Of a DNA stretch of 64,000 bases, positions 19,657-28,338 are shown piece after piece. Numbering within the stretch: position 1 is the stretch's first letter; the number at the start of each line of letters is the position of its first letter. A program made the translations under genes and the position numbers. The stretch covers positions 1,922,001 to 1,986,000 of the forward strand of contig OZ034976.1 of assembly GCA_964030785.1 (NCBI GenBank), written 5' to 3'. The notes below the pieces were generated by a model. It was not told the origin of the DNA. It made no database searches and saw nothing but the letters and a program-made list of their open reading frames with translations. This stretch comes from Siderastrea siderea (Eukaryota > Cnidaria > Anthozoa > Scleractinia > Rhizangiidae).

Positions 19657-20352
19657 TTACAAATGAAAGTCTTCCAGTTCCATACGTAATTGATCAATGT
19701 TCTCGGGTAGACAGAACGTACGATTGAATAAGGCTTGAATTTCGGCTCGGGTTTTCTCGTCCACATCGCGGGATCCCACAATAGCACTGCTTTGATGAAG
19801 GGTGGGCTTTTTGGGTCCCCAAGGGACAAATTGACTGCCAGTGACCAGGGTGGCGGCATTCTCATTGACTTGGTAGTAATGGTCCGAGCGGTACCATGAT
19901 TGACTGGGGATGTCAAACAGGTAGACGGGTTTGCCTTGATCCATAGCCAATTGCACAGTCCAACCAGTGCCTCCTTTCACACGTTTATGATCCGGTTCCA
20001 AGATGCCAAAGGCATAGATCGTATGGGCTTTTTTGGCAATTTGATAATTGCGTTGCAGCAATTGCAAGGTGTAAAAATGACTGGGCATTCGTTTGCCTAG
20101 TTTCTCAGCCGCCTGGTGAAGATGGGGGTTGGCCAACATGAGGACTTCCACGGTAGAAGGGGTGATGAAAGTGGCTCGAGGATGGTTCGGGGGGACCAGG
20201 ACTTCTAGCTGCATCCCAAATTGTTTGGCATGTTCTTCCACGAGTGCATCCGTACCTTTGGCTCCCCCTGTGTAGACCACATGGCCATGACCCACTTGCA
20301 GTTCCAAGGCACCGAGATCTTGTTCTCCGATCATGTCGATGTTGGGGGGCAT
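19657..20352 (-). CDS. SLOG-superfamily (DprA/LOG-like) nucleotide-binding protein
   Basis: 231 aa, almost identical to the A copy. It has VVYTGGAKGTDALVEEHA, RNYQIAKKAHTIYAFG, GGTGWTVQLAMDQGK and AIVGSRDVDEKTRAEI, a SLOG-type nucleotide-binding fold. Both element copies keep it open, which suggests selection. In B its start overlaps the end of a 74-codon frame (20331-20555) by 22 bases, so translation may need leaky scanning, reinitiation or splicing. Ligand unknown. Confidence 0.7.
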   Translation of the reverse strand: MPPNIDMIGEQDLGALELQVGHGHVVYTGGAKGTDALVEEHAKQFGMQLEVLVPPNHPRATFITPSTVEVLMLANPHLHQAAEKLGKRMPSHFYTLQLLQRNYQIAKKAHTIYAFGILEPDHKRVKGGTGWTVQLAMDQGKPVYLFDIPSQSWYRSDHYYQVNENAATLVTGSQFVPWGPKKPTLHQSSAIVGSRDVDEKTRAEIQALFNRTFCLPENIDQLRMELEDFHL

Positions 20353-20555
20353 TCAAATACGTAGCCGGTGTCTGGGCCTACAATAGCTAGAATCTCCGTG
20401 GGAGTCAACCCTAAGGCCAAACCGAAATCAATGACGTGGTGCTGTCGGCACTGTTGGAACGTGAATCCCACTGCTAGACCTCGTTTGACCCGTTCAGCCA
20501 AATAGTCTTCGGTGGAAGCAAAGTCGTCTCGGTTGAGATCTTGGTAGTAGTCCAT
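20331..20555 (-). CDS. Small upstream protein (74 aa) overlapping the SLOG start
   Basis: Starts MDYYQDLNRDDFASTEDYL and ends in a frame different from SLOG. It is the first ATG after the TATA-like TATTTAAG, so it should be translated first. A lacks this segment of roughly 200 bp. The sequence has a helix-like GLALGLTPTEIL stretch but no known domain. It may be an alternative first exon. Confidence 0.45.
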   Translation of the reverse strand: MDYYQDLNRDDFASTEDYLAERVKRGLAVGFTFQQCRQHHVIDFGLALGLTPTEILAIVGPDTGYVFECPPTST

Positions 20556-20767
20556 CTACTTGGAATGATAACTCAGGGACCAAGGGAGCTCCTTAAATAG
20601 GGACAATGGACCAATGGGAAGACAAGAGGCCCTTATTTGGAGAAGCAAAAGCTGACCAATGGGAAGATAACAAGTCCTTATATGGGTAGGATAAGCTGAC
20701 CAATGACAGTCAAGGGCCCAACGTATAAAAAGGCATGGGCAGTGGGGTGAAATCAACGTTGAGTACG
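20556..20767. promoter_or_regulatory. Divergent promoter with CArG and CCAAT boxes (element B)
   Basis: Contains CCTTATTTGG (20631-20640), CCTTATATGG (20676-20685) and a variant CTTAAATAG (about 20592-20600), each alternating with a GACCAAT box. It ends in TATAAAAAG at 20724-20732 for the GRF gene. It has one repeat unit fewer than element A. Confidence 0.7.
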
Positions 20768-21736
20768 ATGTCTGTTGATCGGAAGAGAAAGCCAAGCGTA
20801 CACCCTGCGGGGAAGAAGAAGAAGAAGGCCATTCAACATATGACGCCCGTGGACTGTGATCCTGTGGTATGCGACGTGGTGGAAGACACCCGAGCTGCTG
20901 TGGAAGACATGATGAAAGAATTGAATGACATGGTAGACCCAACGCTTGAATTCCCCCCTGAATACATGGTGACGAACGTGGCAGAAGGCAAAGACCCAAG
21001 TCCACCTCCACTTCAGGATGACAATGATGGGTTGAAAAGAATGGTGAGAATGGCGACGATCTTTCAAAGCCCTGGGTTTCAAAACCCCAAACCTGGTCCC
21101 CCGCCCAGTTCAGTGGACTATATGGTATGCCCATGTCATGAGGTGCGTTTGGAGGCCCGAGAATCTCAAAAGGGATGGAAGTATGTGAAATGTCCCATGC
21201 AACCGTGTTTGCTGTTTTGTGGACAAGATCAAGTTCTGGAGTATATGAAAGCTGTGTATAGTCAACCTCATGTAGAAGTGTTGGACATGTGGGGTGGTTT
21301 GCAATGCTTTTGCCGTGAACCCGCTACGCTTCAACAGAGCCATTCGACTCAGAACCCCGATCGCTTGTTTCTGACTTGTTCCAAGAAAACGTGTGGCTTC
21401 TTCCGATGGGCTGATCAACCCTTGGGTCCCAAGTACTGGACTTGGTTTCATGACAACCCTCCCAAAAAAGCCGACCAACAAGCTGAACCACCCACCCGTG
21501 ATGCTCAAGGATATCCGAAACGTGGAGTGGACATCCCTGGCCCTCCAGTCCAAAGGAAAGAGGACCGGCCCCTGACAGAGTATGAGAAACAATTGTTACG
21601 AGAAATTCAAGATCTCAAGAACCGTCAAGAAATGATGGTAGCCCCAGCTCCACCACCCCCTAAGTACAGTGACAGTGTGGAGAACTGGCAGAAAGGTCTA
21701 GAGACCATCAGCTGTGGCCGTCTAGGTCTCTTTTAA
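20768..21736 (+). CDS. GRF-type zinc-finger protein
   Basis: 322 aa from MSVDRKRKPS; the frame opens at 20735 but that ATG is only a few bases after the TATA box. A Lys-rich N-terminus is followed by an acidic helix. Then come a Cys/His module (CPCHEVRLEA, KCPMQPC) and a GRF finger (CFCREPATL, FLTCSKKTCGFFRWADQP). GRF fingers bind single-stranded nucleic acid in repair proteins. Compared with A it has an extra 38 residues before the first finger. The divergent shared promoter with SLOG suggests co-expression, probably early (inference). Confidence 0.8.
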   Translation: MSVDRKRKPSVHPAGKKKKKAIQHMTPVDCDPVVCDVVEDTRAAVEDMMKELNDMVDPTLEFPPEYMVTNVAEGKDPSPPPLQDDNDGLKRMVRMATIFQSPGFQNPKPGPPPSSVDYMVCPCHEVRLEARESQKGWKYVKCPMQPCLLFCGQDQVLEYMKAVYSQPHVEVLDMWGGLQCFCREPATLQQSHSTQNPDRLFLTCSKKTCGFFRWADQPLGPKYWTWFHDNPPKKADQQAEPPTRDAQGYPKRGVDIPGPPVQRKEDRPLTEYEKQLLREIQDLKNRQEMMVAPAPPPPKYSDSVENWQKGLETISCGRLGLF

Positions 21737-21772
21737 ATGAGAGAACGAATAAAATTTTTTATCAATGTCACC

Positions 21773-22135
21773 ATGGAGTCTGTATGTGATGCGTGGGAGT
21801 CTATCTTGTCCCTGGGGCATTGGCAATGTCATGAAACCCTTTGCCAGCTCTTATATGATCATCAACCCGGGTCCCAAATCTCCATTCCCCCTTGTCCCGA
21901 GGACACGCATCCTCTCCACCTCTTTGAAGAAACCCATGTGGACCGCAACCTGTATCGATGGGTGGTGTTTGTCTTATGGTTAAAAGGTCATCCTTACGCA
22001 TGGCGATGGTATCGAATCATTCAAAAGGCGCATCCCCACACGGTCCCCACCATATCGACCTTATGGGGTGAATGCCAAAAAGTATGGCCCCTCGAAAGAG
22101 AACCCAACGCTGGAGTTCGTCGTCATCATGGTTGA
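21773..22135 (+). CDS. Uncharacterised 120-aa protein upstream of integrase
   Basis: Starts at ACC-ATG-G (MESVCDAWESI), a better context than the frame opening at 21737. It is Trp/His-rich with an aromatic VVFVLWLKGHPYAWRWYRI core and ends RRHHG. It overlaps integrase by 64 bases in another frame. No domain recognised. The A copy is frameshifted. Confidence 0.65.
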   Translation: MESVCDAWESILSLGHWQCHETLCQLLYDHQPGSQISIPPCPEDTHPLHLFEETHVDRNLYRWVVFVLWLKGHPYAWRWYRIIQKAHPHTVPTISTLWGECQKVWPLEREPNAGVRRHHG

Positions 22136-23241
22136 AGAAAACCAAGGTCTCGTCAACGAAGAAGAAGGCCAATGTCCCGCAACAATGGTTGAAGCGTTAC
22201 CATGATCCTCGTGCCCCGGGGAGTTTAGGTGGGGTGCAACGATTTGCTAAAGCCCAGGGTCTCCCTTTGAAAAAAGCCCAACGGGTGTTGGAACAGGATG
22301 TGGGTTACACCTTGCATAAACCCCGACGTCGTCGTTTTGCTACCTTACCCGTGATCGTAGGGGGGTTGGATGATCAATGGGCCGCGGATTTAGTGGAAGT
22401 GCAACGTTTGGCCAAACATAATCGGGGTATACGCTACTTGTTGACGGTCGTGGATGTGTTGTCCAAGTACGCGTGGGTCGAACCGTTGAAAGACAAAACC
22501 GGGGTGGCGTTGGTCCATGCCTTTGACAAGATTTTGAAAGAAGGAGGACGTCACCCTAATCGATTGCAAACGGATCGAGGGAAAGAATTTTATAATCGGA
22601 CCTTTCAACGATGGCTGGACGAGCAAGGCATTCAACATTTTTCCACCGAAGGGGATGCGAAAGCCAGTGTGGTGGAACGATTTAACCGCACCTTGAAAGA
22701 ACGGTTGTACCGTTATTTGACCGCGGCCAACACGTTGAAATTTGACGATGTCCTACCCGAGTTGGTGCAAGGGTATAATGCCACCCGTCATCGAAGTATT
22801 GGTATGCCCCCCGAAAACGTGACATGGGACAACGAAGAAGCCGTGTGGAAACAATTGTACAGCAAACGGTTGAAAGGCTACAAAAAACCCCAATTGAAGG
22901 TGGGGGATCATGTCCGACTCAATACGATTCATCGTACCTTTGAAAAAGGGTATTTACCCGGTTGGACCGAAGAAGTGTTTGTGGTGCATCGTGTGATCCC
23001 GGGATCCGTGCCCACGTATAAGATTCACGAATGGGATGAGACCCCTGTCCAAGGTACGTTTTATGAAGAGGATTTACAAAAAGTCCATGTGTCCGACGTG
23101 TTTCGGATCGAAAAGGTACTTAAGCGACAAAAAGGTCGTTGGTTGGTCAAGTGGAAAGGGTGGCCCGACAAGTACAATAGTTGGATTGCTCGTGGAGACG
23201 TGACATCCCTTCGACCCCGCAAACGACGACGACGCCGCTAA
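22072..23241 (+). CDS. int: Retroviral-type integrase with C-terminal chromodomain
   Basis: 389 aa. The catalytic triad is D106 (ADLVEV), D168 (QTDRGKEF) and E202 (VVERFN) in an RNase H-like rve core. A chromodomain (RIEKVLKRQKGRWLVKWKGW) sits near residues 345-365, followed by a polybasic tail. It joins the AG-ended TIRs to host DNA and makes the 6-bp duplication seen here. A second Met four codons in (MAPRKRTQRW) is a possible start. The chromodomain may steer insertion to particular chromatin (inference). Confidence 0.95.
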   Translation: MPKSMAPRKRTQRWSSSSSWLKKTKVSSTKKKANVPQQWLKRYHDPRAPGSLGGVQRFAKAQGLPLKKAQRVLEQDVGYTLHKPRRRRFATLPVIVGGLDDQWAADLVEVQRLAKHNRGIRYLLTVVDVLSKYAWVEPLKDKTGVALVHAFDKILKEGGRHPNRLQTDRGKEFYNRTFQRWLDEQGIQHFSTEGDAKASVVERFNRTLKERLYRYLTAANTLKFDDVLPELVQGYNATRHRSIGMPPENVTWDNEEAVWKQLYSKRLKGYKKPQLKVGDHVRLNTIHRTFEKGYLPGWTEEVFVVHRVIPGSVPTYKIHEWDETPVQGTFYEEDLQKVHVSDVFRIEKVLKRQKGRWLVKWKGWPDKYNSWIARGDVTSLRPRKRRRRR

Positions 23242-23245
23242 AACA

Positions 23246-24289
23246 ATGACATTGGTACCCAACTCTTCGTTTTACGTGACGTTGATGAGTCATGCGAGTA
23301 CCAAAGAGTTTCCTGGGAACAAGAGTCATCATTTCAGAAACCGATTGCCTAAACCCATCCGATTTGTGGGACGAGGATGGATGGTGGGTATGGTGAGTTT
23401 ATCCTTACCTACCATTCCAGTGATAACGGAAGAAGGAGGCGTGGGCGATTCCCATCCTCTGTTGTACGTACGTTGGTTCGAACGGGTGCATGACACAGAC
23501 GATCAAGGGGACGATGTCTGGTACCATGAACGTCGCGAACTCACTCTGTACGGTCGAGATATGAGAAAGGAGATGGCCTCGTCGACGGGATCGCATTTTT
23601 TTCATCAACTGGTGTATCGTTACGAGCAAAGCCGTGCGAAACAAACCGAACCCAAAAACAAATGGACCGAGGACAATGGTGTCAAATTATACCCGACGTT
23701 TGAATGGACCTCCGAAGGGGATTTGTTATTGAATACCACCAATGTGGATTACAAACGACAAGTAGCGCACGTGTCATGGGGCAGATCCTTGGCCCTGAGA
23801 ATGGGATGGATTGAACAAGCGTCCCCCGGCCAGTATCGATTGGGTCCGAATCTCTTGCAAGAATTTCAAGGCATTTCCACCATTCCCACCCCGACGGATG
23901 TCCGCGATGCCGCCAACAAGCCCATCTTTTGGAAAGTCGAGGGGGATTATCTGAAATTGAGTCTATCGTGTCCTTGGCGGTTTGTGAATGTGAACCAGAC
24001 CTTTCGTCCCTCGTTGGAATTTCCCTCGGCGCGTCCTTTGCACGTGTATTGTGATGTAGGGACCAGCAGCATGGTAGGGGGTCGTATCACCGATCTCTTA
24101 CGAGAAATCAAGTACCAACCTCAAAACACCACGCACTTTGAACCTCGACATATTCAATATGTCCCAGTACGCAATGAAGTGGTGGAAATCGTGGAAACCC
24201 AGATGGCCGAAACCAATGGGGATCTGGTGAAATTTGGCGAAGGCCATGCCCTCCTAACTCTTCACTTTAAAAGGGAAGTGGTAGTGTGA
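23246..24289 (+). CDS. SFYVTL-family structural protein (347 aa)
   Basis: Starts four bases after the integrase stop. The N-terminus SSFYVTLMSHASTKEFPGN, then RLPKPIRF and GRGWMVGMVSLSLP, defines the family shared with 24306-25355. Both have HVYCDV/HVYSDV, VGGRITDLLREI and a C-terminal EVVEIxxxQ motif, so they arose by tandem duplication. No signal peptide or membrane span. Its place between integrase and capsid-type genes suggests a virion component. Confidence 0.75.
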   Translation: MTLVPNSSFYVTLMSHASTKEFPGNKSHHFRNRLPKPIRFVGRGWMVGMVSLSLPTIPVITEEGGVGDSHPLLYVRWFERVHDTDDQGDDVWYHERRELTLYGRDMRKEMASSTGSHFFHQLVYRYEQSRAKQTEPKNKWTEDNGVKLYPTFEWTSEGDLLLNTTNVDYKRQVAHVSWGRSLALRMGWIEQASPGQYRLGPNLLQEFQGISTIPTPTDVRDAANKPIFWKVEGDYLKLSLSCPWRFVNVNQTFRPSLEFPSARPLHVYCDVGTSSMVGGRITDLLREIKYQPQNTTHFEPRHIQYVPVRNEVVEIVETQMAETNGDLVKFGEGHALLTLHFKREVVV

Positions 24290-24305
24290 AGAAGAAGAAG
24301 AGAAC

Positions 24306-25355
24306 ATGTCGTTCTACGTGACGTTACCGAGTCATGCCAACCGACGTGAATTTCCCAACAACCAAGCCAATTCCTTCAAGATTCGTTTACCTCAACCGTT
24401 ACGGTTACAAGGAGGTGGATGGCAAGTGGGGTTGAGTGCTATTTCCTTACCGGATACGCACGTCAATTTGTACGAGTTGGTGCAAAAAGATGGGTACATC
24501 CTGTCGACGACCTGGGACCAAACCTACCCCAAACCGGGTGGAAAAGACGGGGAAACGGTCGGGCGAAGAGATAGCGCGCAAACCCTCATCAATGACATTC
24601 AACATTTGGATTGGGTGGTAGATGGGGTGAGTTTCATGAAAGCTGCCATTGCTCACTTGGAACAACGACGCAAGGAAACGGCCATTCAAGGTGGCCGGTT
24701 TACCAATGATCAAGGCAAACACAGATACGTCAAGTTTCGTTGGGAAGGCGACGATCTCATCATCGACAACACCAATGTCTGTCATTGCAAAACCGACACG
24801 CCAGCCCTGTACATCTACACCAAGTTGGCTGTCAAGATGGGATGGTTACGTAAAATTAGCAGTGGGTTGATTTTGGGACCCAACTTACAACAAGACTTCA
24901 TGGGGGATCAAATCCCCAACATGACAAAACCCGTTGACAACGATTGGAACGATGTGGACGACGATCAACACAACCCGGTCTTTTGGACGGTGCGTTCCTT
25001 TTCACCGGATCATTTACGATTGAGTATGAGTTGTGGGTGGCGTTTCACCAACTTGAATGTAGCGTTTCGTTCAGTGGTGGGAGATCCCTCGCGATCGTTG
25101 CACGTGTACTCGGACGTGGCAGGCAGTATGATGGTGGGCAATCGCGTGACCGATTTGTTGCGAGAAATCCATTACAAGCGGGAAGGCAGAGGTACCATGT
25201 ACTTTGAACCGTTGCACATTCATTACCTACCGCTTCGTAATGAAGTGGTGGAAATCATTCAAATGCAAGTCACCGAAACGTCTGGCACCGAGGATAAGTT
25301 GGTCAGGTTTGGCCAAGGCAACACCCTGGTCACGTTGCACTTCAAAAAGACATAA
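24306..25355 (+). CDS. SFYVTL-family structural protein (349 aa)
   Basis: Tandem paralogue of the previous gene, 16 bases downstream. Begins MSFYVTLPSHANRREFPNN and ends with TLVTLHFKKT, matching the ALLTLHFKREVVV end of its neighbour. HVYSDVAGSMMVGNRVTDLL corresponds to the paralogue's HVYCDVGTSSMVGGRITDLL. Likely beta-rich. I cannot decide between penton-like, spike or tegument-type roles. Element A contains the first third. Confidence 0.75.
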   Translation: MSFYVTLPSHANRREFPNNQANSFKIRLPQPLRLQGGGWQVGLSAISLPDTHVNLYELVQKDGYILSTTWDQTYPKPGGKDGETVGRRDSAQTLINDIQHLDWVVDGVSFMKAAIAHLEQRRKETAIQGGRFTNDQGKHRYVKFRWEGDDLIIDNTNVCHCKTDTPALYIYTKLAVKMGWLRKISSGLILGPNLQQDFMGDQIPNMTKPVDNDWNDVDDDQHNPVFWTVRSFSPDHLRLSMSCGWRFTNLNVAFRSVVGDPSRSLHVYSDVAGSMMVGNRVTDLLREIHYKREGRGTMYFEPLHIHYLPLRNEVVEIIQMQVTETSGTEDKLVRFGQGNTLVTLHFKKT

Positions 25356-25385
25356 AAAGGGAAAAAGGGGGATGGTCAGTCAAAG

Positions 25386-25577
25386 ATGCCCAAGACAAGA
25401 GCACGTCGAAGAAGAAGAAGGCAACGAGGCGGTCTCTTGCCTCTGGCGGCTCTCGTGCCAGCCTTGATGGCTGTGGGGAAAGCCGCCGCGTTGGGAGCAG
25501 TGGGTGGTGCGGCGGGTTACGGTGGCAAAAAAGCCATCGAAGCAGCGACCACTCGGAAGAAAAAGAAAGGCCGATGA
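25386..25577 (+). CDS. Arg-rich core-like peptide 1 (mu/pX-like, 63 aa)
   Basis: An Arg-rich N-terminus (RARRRRRRQRGG), then a hydrophobic Ala/Gly segment (LLPLAALVPALMAVGKAAAL) and a Lys-rich tail. A basic head, a Gly-Gly protease-type site and a hydrophobic segment is the layout of the adenovirus core precursor pX/mu (family knowledge). A paralogue is at 30942-31112. Probable role: condensing packaged DNA after cleavage (inference). Confidence 0.65.
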   Translation: MPKTRARRRRRRQRGGLLPLAALVPALMAVGKAAALGAVGGAAGYGGKKAIEAATTRKKKKGR

Positions 25578-25647
25578 GAGGGGGTATAAAAAGACAAAGG
25601 GGGTGACGTGAAGCATAGACCTTGGTGAAAGAGCAAAGAAGACAACC

Positions 25648-25974
25648 ATGCGAGGGGGAAGTTTGACACGATTTCGGACAGACGAGTGGTATGATCAACA
25701 TGGCAGTGGGTTGATGAGGGAGGTCATGCGTGGTGGGTTCCAAGGCCTTAAAAGCACGCGAAATTCTTTAAAACTGCCTAGTAATATCAAGAGAGGATTG
25801 AATGCAGGGTTAACACGCGGTGTTAAACGCAAAGCCGAACAAGTCATTAAAAAAGAAATCACCAAACAAGCCAAGAAAGCCTTGAATCAGAAGAACGTGA
25901 AAGACGCCGTGCGTGTGGCTAGTGCTTTGTTTCCCAAGCAAGTCAAACGTGCGCGTGATATTTTGGGAGTGTGA
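25648..25974 (+). CDS. Basic virion-type protein with MRGG sites (108 aa)
   Basis: Has its own TATA (TATAAAAAG, 25585-25593). The N-terminus MRGGS and an internal EVMRGGF fit the adenain consensus (M/I/L)xGG-x. The remainder is Lys/Arg-rich and helical (KRKAEQVIKKEITKQAKKAL) with a C-terminal VKRARDILGV. Size and layout loosely recall an adenovirus pVI- or pVII-like minor core protein, but similarity is not shown. Confidence 0.6.
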   Translation: MRGGSLTRFRTDEWYDQHGSGLMREVMRGGFQGLKSTRNSLKLPSNIKRGLNAGLTRGVKRKAEQVIKKEITKQAKKALNQKNVKDAVRVASALFPKQVKRARDILGV

Positions 25975-25977
25975 AAC

Positions 25978-26211
25978 ATGGAACCCGTGCATTCACGACC
26001 TCGACGGATTCGTAGTAATCGAGGGTTGTCTCAATGGGGAGGACTGTATCCGTTTTGGAAACTCAGGAGAGGACAACGTGGTGGCTGGTTGAGTGCCGAG
26101 GTGATGCGAGTCCCCGGGTTTGATTTGAGACAACGTTTAGCACGACGACGACGACGCTATAAAAACCCCTCACGACGACGACGGGGTACCAGTACTCGAC
26201 GACGACGTTAA
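25978..26211 (+). CDS. Arg-rich small protein with a GQRGG site (77 aa)
   Basis: Starts MEPVHSRPRRIRSNRG and has aromatic WGGLYPFWKL, then RRGQRGGWLSAEVM and an Arg-rich tail. It ends two bases before the capsid start, and the capsid TATA lies inside it. Likely a DNA-binding virion peptide. Confidence 0.6.
   Translation: MEPVHSRPRRIRSNRGLSQWGGLYPFWKLRRGQRGGWLSAEVMRVPGFDLRQRLARRRRRYKNPSRRRRGTSTRRRR
26158..26166 (+). promoter_or_regulatory. TATA box for the major capsid gene
   Basis: TATAAAAAC lies 48 bp before the capsid ATG, inside the preceding frame, where it also encodes Tyr-Lys-Asn. Confidence 0.55.
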
Positions 26212-26213
26212 CC

Positions 26214-27641
26214 ATGCCGAATGTGATGTCAAGCGCGACAGCCCCTACCTACTCTGAAGGGGCTGCCCCAGCGCATCCGCGTTCCGAAGGGACCGTCAAC
26301 TCGGCGTTACGGATTTTCAAGGTGCCACCGACCGACATTAGCATCAATGCCTATCGCATGGTCACCATTCAACCCACCACCACGGGTATCAATCCCATGG
26401 AATTCATCATACCGGGGTTGGACGATTTTGTGGATTTGGGACGCAGTTACTTTACCATGGAATTGAGTTTGAAAAAGGACGATAACGGGAACTTGGTGGC
26501 CGCGCAGAAATTGTGGCCCGTCAATAATTTGGCCCATTCCATCATCAAACAAATTGACTTGCAGTTGAATGGCACGTTGATCAGTCCACAATCCGACACT
26601 TATCATTACAAAGCTTACCTGGAAACCTTGCTGAATTATGATCGAGAAGATGGCAAGACCGTGTTAGGACCCCAAGGCTGGTTCAATCAAGTGGATTTCC
26701 CACCCCAATGGACTGCCAACAACACCGACAGCGCTACACCACATAATGACTACCGGGATCTCCCCGCCAATCACAAAGGAGCCTTGGCTGCCATGGTAGC
26801 CGAAACCGCCAAGTATGCTGGAGGTGTCACCCACAGTCTAGTGTTTACCCCCCACTTGGAAGTCTTTCACACTGGCAAACTGTTGGTGCCTGGCATAGAA
26901 ATCAAGATGAAATTTCATTTCAACAGCCCCAGCCTGTTTTTGAATGGAGTGGGTCGAGCTGGCCGCTTACTGGAAGGCGATGTGAAACTACGGTTTCATC
27001 TCTGCCAACTGCGTTTGAATGACGCCATCTACAGGAGTTTATCTGAAAAAAGACACAATGAAGGCCAAGTGGCTGCTTACCCGACCGTCCGCAGTGAAAT
27101 CCGGACTTTCAGCATGCAAGGCAACCTGGTCCGCTTTGATATCCCGAACCTGTTTCAAAACAGAATACCTGACCGATTGATTGTGGGGTTGTTGGACAGC
27201 CGCGCCTTCAATGGAGATGTGACCCGAGATCCTTTCTGTTTCCAGAAATTTGGTCTGACCTCCATTCGACAGATTGTCAAAGGAGAAGAATACCCTTATG
27301 AAACCCTACAGTTAGTGCACAACAATGGCACCCGAGATAATCTAGGCTACTTCCGTTTTCTGCAAGCCAGTGGTGCCTGGTGTAAAAAGAAAGGCAATAT
27401 GGTAGAACTACTGGATTGGGGCCAAGCTAAAAATTGTACCTTGTACATGTTTGACAATGTGGCCAATGGATGTGCTGACAGTCAAAACCTCAACCCCAAG
27501 CAAAGTGGAGATTTACAACTGGTCTTGGAATTTGGAGCCGCCCCCAATACCAATATAACCGTGCTCGTCTATGGAGAATTTGAGAATTTGCTGGAGATTG
27601 ACAGGAACGGAGCCGTGTTGTATAACATTTACCAGCACTGA
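26214..27641 (+). CDS. MCP: Probable major capsid protein (double jelly-roll type)
   Basis: 475 aa, the largest protein of the late block, directly before the protease as expected in Polintons. It has alternating beta-strand-like segments, for example LDDFVDLGRSYFTMELSL, HSIIKQIDLQLNG, HTGKLLVPGIEIKMKFHFN, and a C-terminal ITVLVYGEFENLLEIDRNG. The latter is typical of the acidic/aromatic end of adintovirus hexon-like proteins (recollection). Trimers of such proteins form pseudo-hexameric capsomers. The call rests on size, order and sequence style; structure prediction would settle it. Confidence 0.75.
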   Translation: MPNVMSSATAPTYSEGAAPAHPRSEGTVNSALRIFKVPPTDISINAYRMVTIQPTTTGINPMEFIIPGLDDFVDLGRSYFTMELSLKKDDNGNLVAAQKLWPVNNLAHSIIKQIDLQLNGTLISPQSDTYHYKAYLETLLNYDREDGKTVLGPQGWFNQVDFPPQWTANNTDSATPHNDYRDLPANHKGALAAMVAETAKYAGGVTHSLVFTPHLEVFHTGKLLVPGIEIKMKFHFNSPSLFLNGVGRAGRLLEGDVKLRFHLCQLRLNDAIYRSLSEKRHNEGQVAAYPTVRSEIRTFSMQGNLVRFDIPNLFQNRIPDRLIVGLLDSRAFNGDVTRDPFCFQKFGLTSIRQIVKGEEYPYETLQLVHNNGTRDNLGYFRFLQASGAWCKKKGNMVELLDWGQAKNCTLYMFDNVANGCADSQNLNPKQSGDLQLVLEFGAAPNTNITVLVYGEFENLLEIDRNGAVLYNIYQH

Positions 27642-28180
27642 TGGAACATGTGGCCTTGAATAATGTGCAATTGGATTATTTAGCCCGCGACGACCCCCAA
27701 TTGAACCCTGTCTTTTACGGGACGGTAGCCTGTGATCGTTTACCCAAGAGTCCTGTCAAGACCCAACCCCAAGGGTACATTGTGAATACGGACCCACACG
27801 ATCAACCGGGACAACATTGGTTAGCGGTCTGGACGGATGGAAAGGTGTGTGAAGTCCTGGACAGTTATGCTTTGCCCATCGACACGTACGTGCAAGCCAC
27901 CCCGTTACGAGATTGGATTGTCAACCATTGGAAGTATGTGGTGACCAATGGCAAGTCCCTCCAAGCCATTTCAAGCAAGAGTTGTGGTGATTACGCCTTG
28001 TTGTACTTGAAAGCCAAAGCCCGTGGACGAACCTTGCAAGATTTTTTAAATGAGTTTTCTGATCATGATTATGTTAGTAATGACCATCAAGCCGGTCAAC
28101 GCCTTCAACAATTGATTGTAGGCCAAGAAGCCAGATGGTATCAACTGTGTTGTCATCCGTATCATCAATGTAATGGTTAA
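27641..28180 (+). CDS. PRO: Adenain-like cysteine protease (virion maturation)
   Basis: 179 aa. The catalytic layout matches adenovirus protease: His59 (GQHW), Asp74 (EVLDSYALP), Gln108 (SLQAISS) and Cys115 (SKSCGDYALLYL). The N-terminus VFYGTVACDRLP and QGYIVNTDPHDQPGQHW are also family-like. It would cleave virion precursors at Gly-Gly type sites found in neighbouring small proteins. The ATG overlaps the capsid TGA as TGATG, so termination-reinitiation is possible. Confidence 0.92.
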   Translation: MEHVALNNVQLDYLARDDPQLNPVFYGTVACDRLPKSPVKTQPQGYIVNTDPHDQPGQHWLAVWTDGKVCEVLDSYALPIDTYVQATPLRDWIVNHWKYVVTNGKSLQAISSKSCGDYALLYLKAKARGRTLQDFLNEFSDHDYVSNDHQAGQRLQQLIVGQEARWYQLCCHPYHQCNG

Positions 28181-28208
28181 ATAAAATTTGTTGGAAAAAA
28201 GTGGTGTC

Positions 28209-28294
28209 GGAGTCGTAGCTCAGTGGGTAGAGCCTTTGGACTTGATCCAGGATAGCGATTGGGTCGTGCGTGGGTTCGAGTCCCACCGATTCCA
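28209..28294 (+). tRNA. tRNA-like gene inside the provirus, class II shape, isotype uncertain
   Basis: 86 nt. A 7-bp acceptor stem (GGAGTCG with CGATTCC, one G-U), D arm GCTC/GAGC and a perfect T arm (GTGGG, TTCGAGT, CCCAC) are present. The A box (TAGCTCAGTGG) and B box (GGTTCGAGTCC) are perfect, and a T9 Pol III terminator follows at about 28308. The anticodon stem TTTGG/CCAGG leaves the loop ACTTGAT, without U33, so anticodon TTG (Gln) or TGA (Ser) cannot be fixed. An 18-nt variable region can form a GCGA/TCGT arm. Lies between protease and ATPase. Confidence 0.75.
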
Positions 28295-28305
28295 ATAAAA
28301 AGGTG

Positions 28306-28317
28306 CCTTTTTTTTTC
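28306..28317 (+). terminator. Pol III T-run terminator after the tRNA-like gene
   Basis: A run of about nine or ten T bases begins roughly 14 bp after the discriminator base, a normal Pol III stop. Confidence 0.65.
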
Positions 28318-28338
28318 TAAGGGTAGTTCGTCATCATC

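Noticed and set aside
20556..21134. 192-codon minus-strand frame
   Set aside because: Antisense to the GRF gene and promoter repeat.
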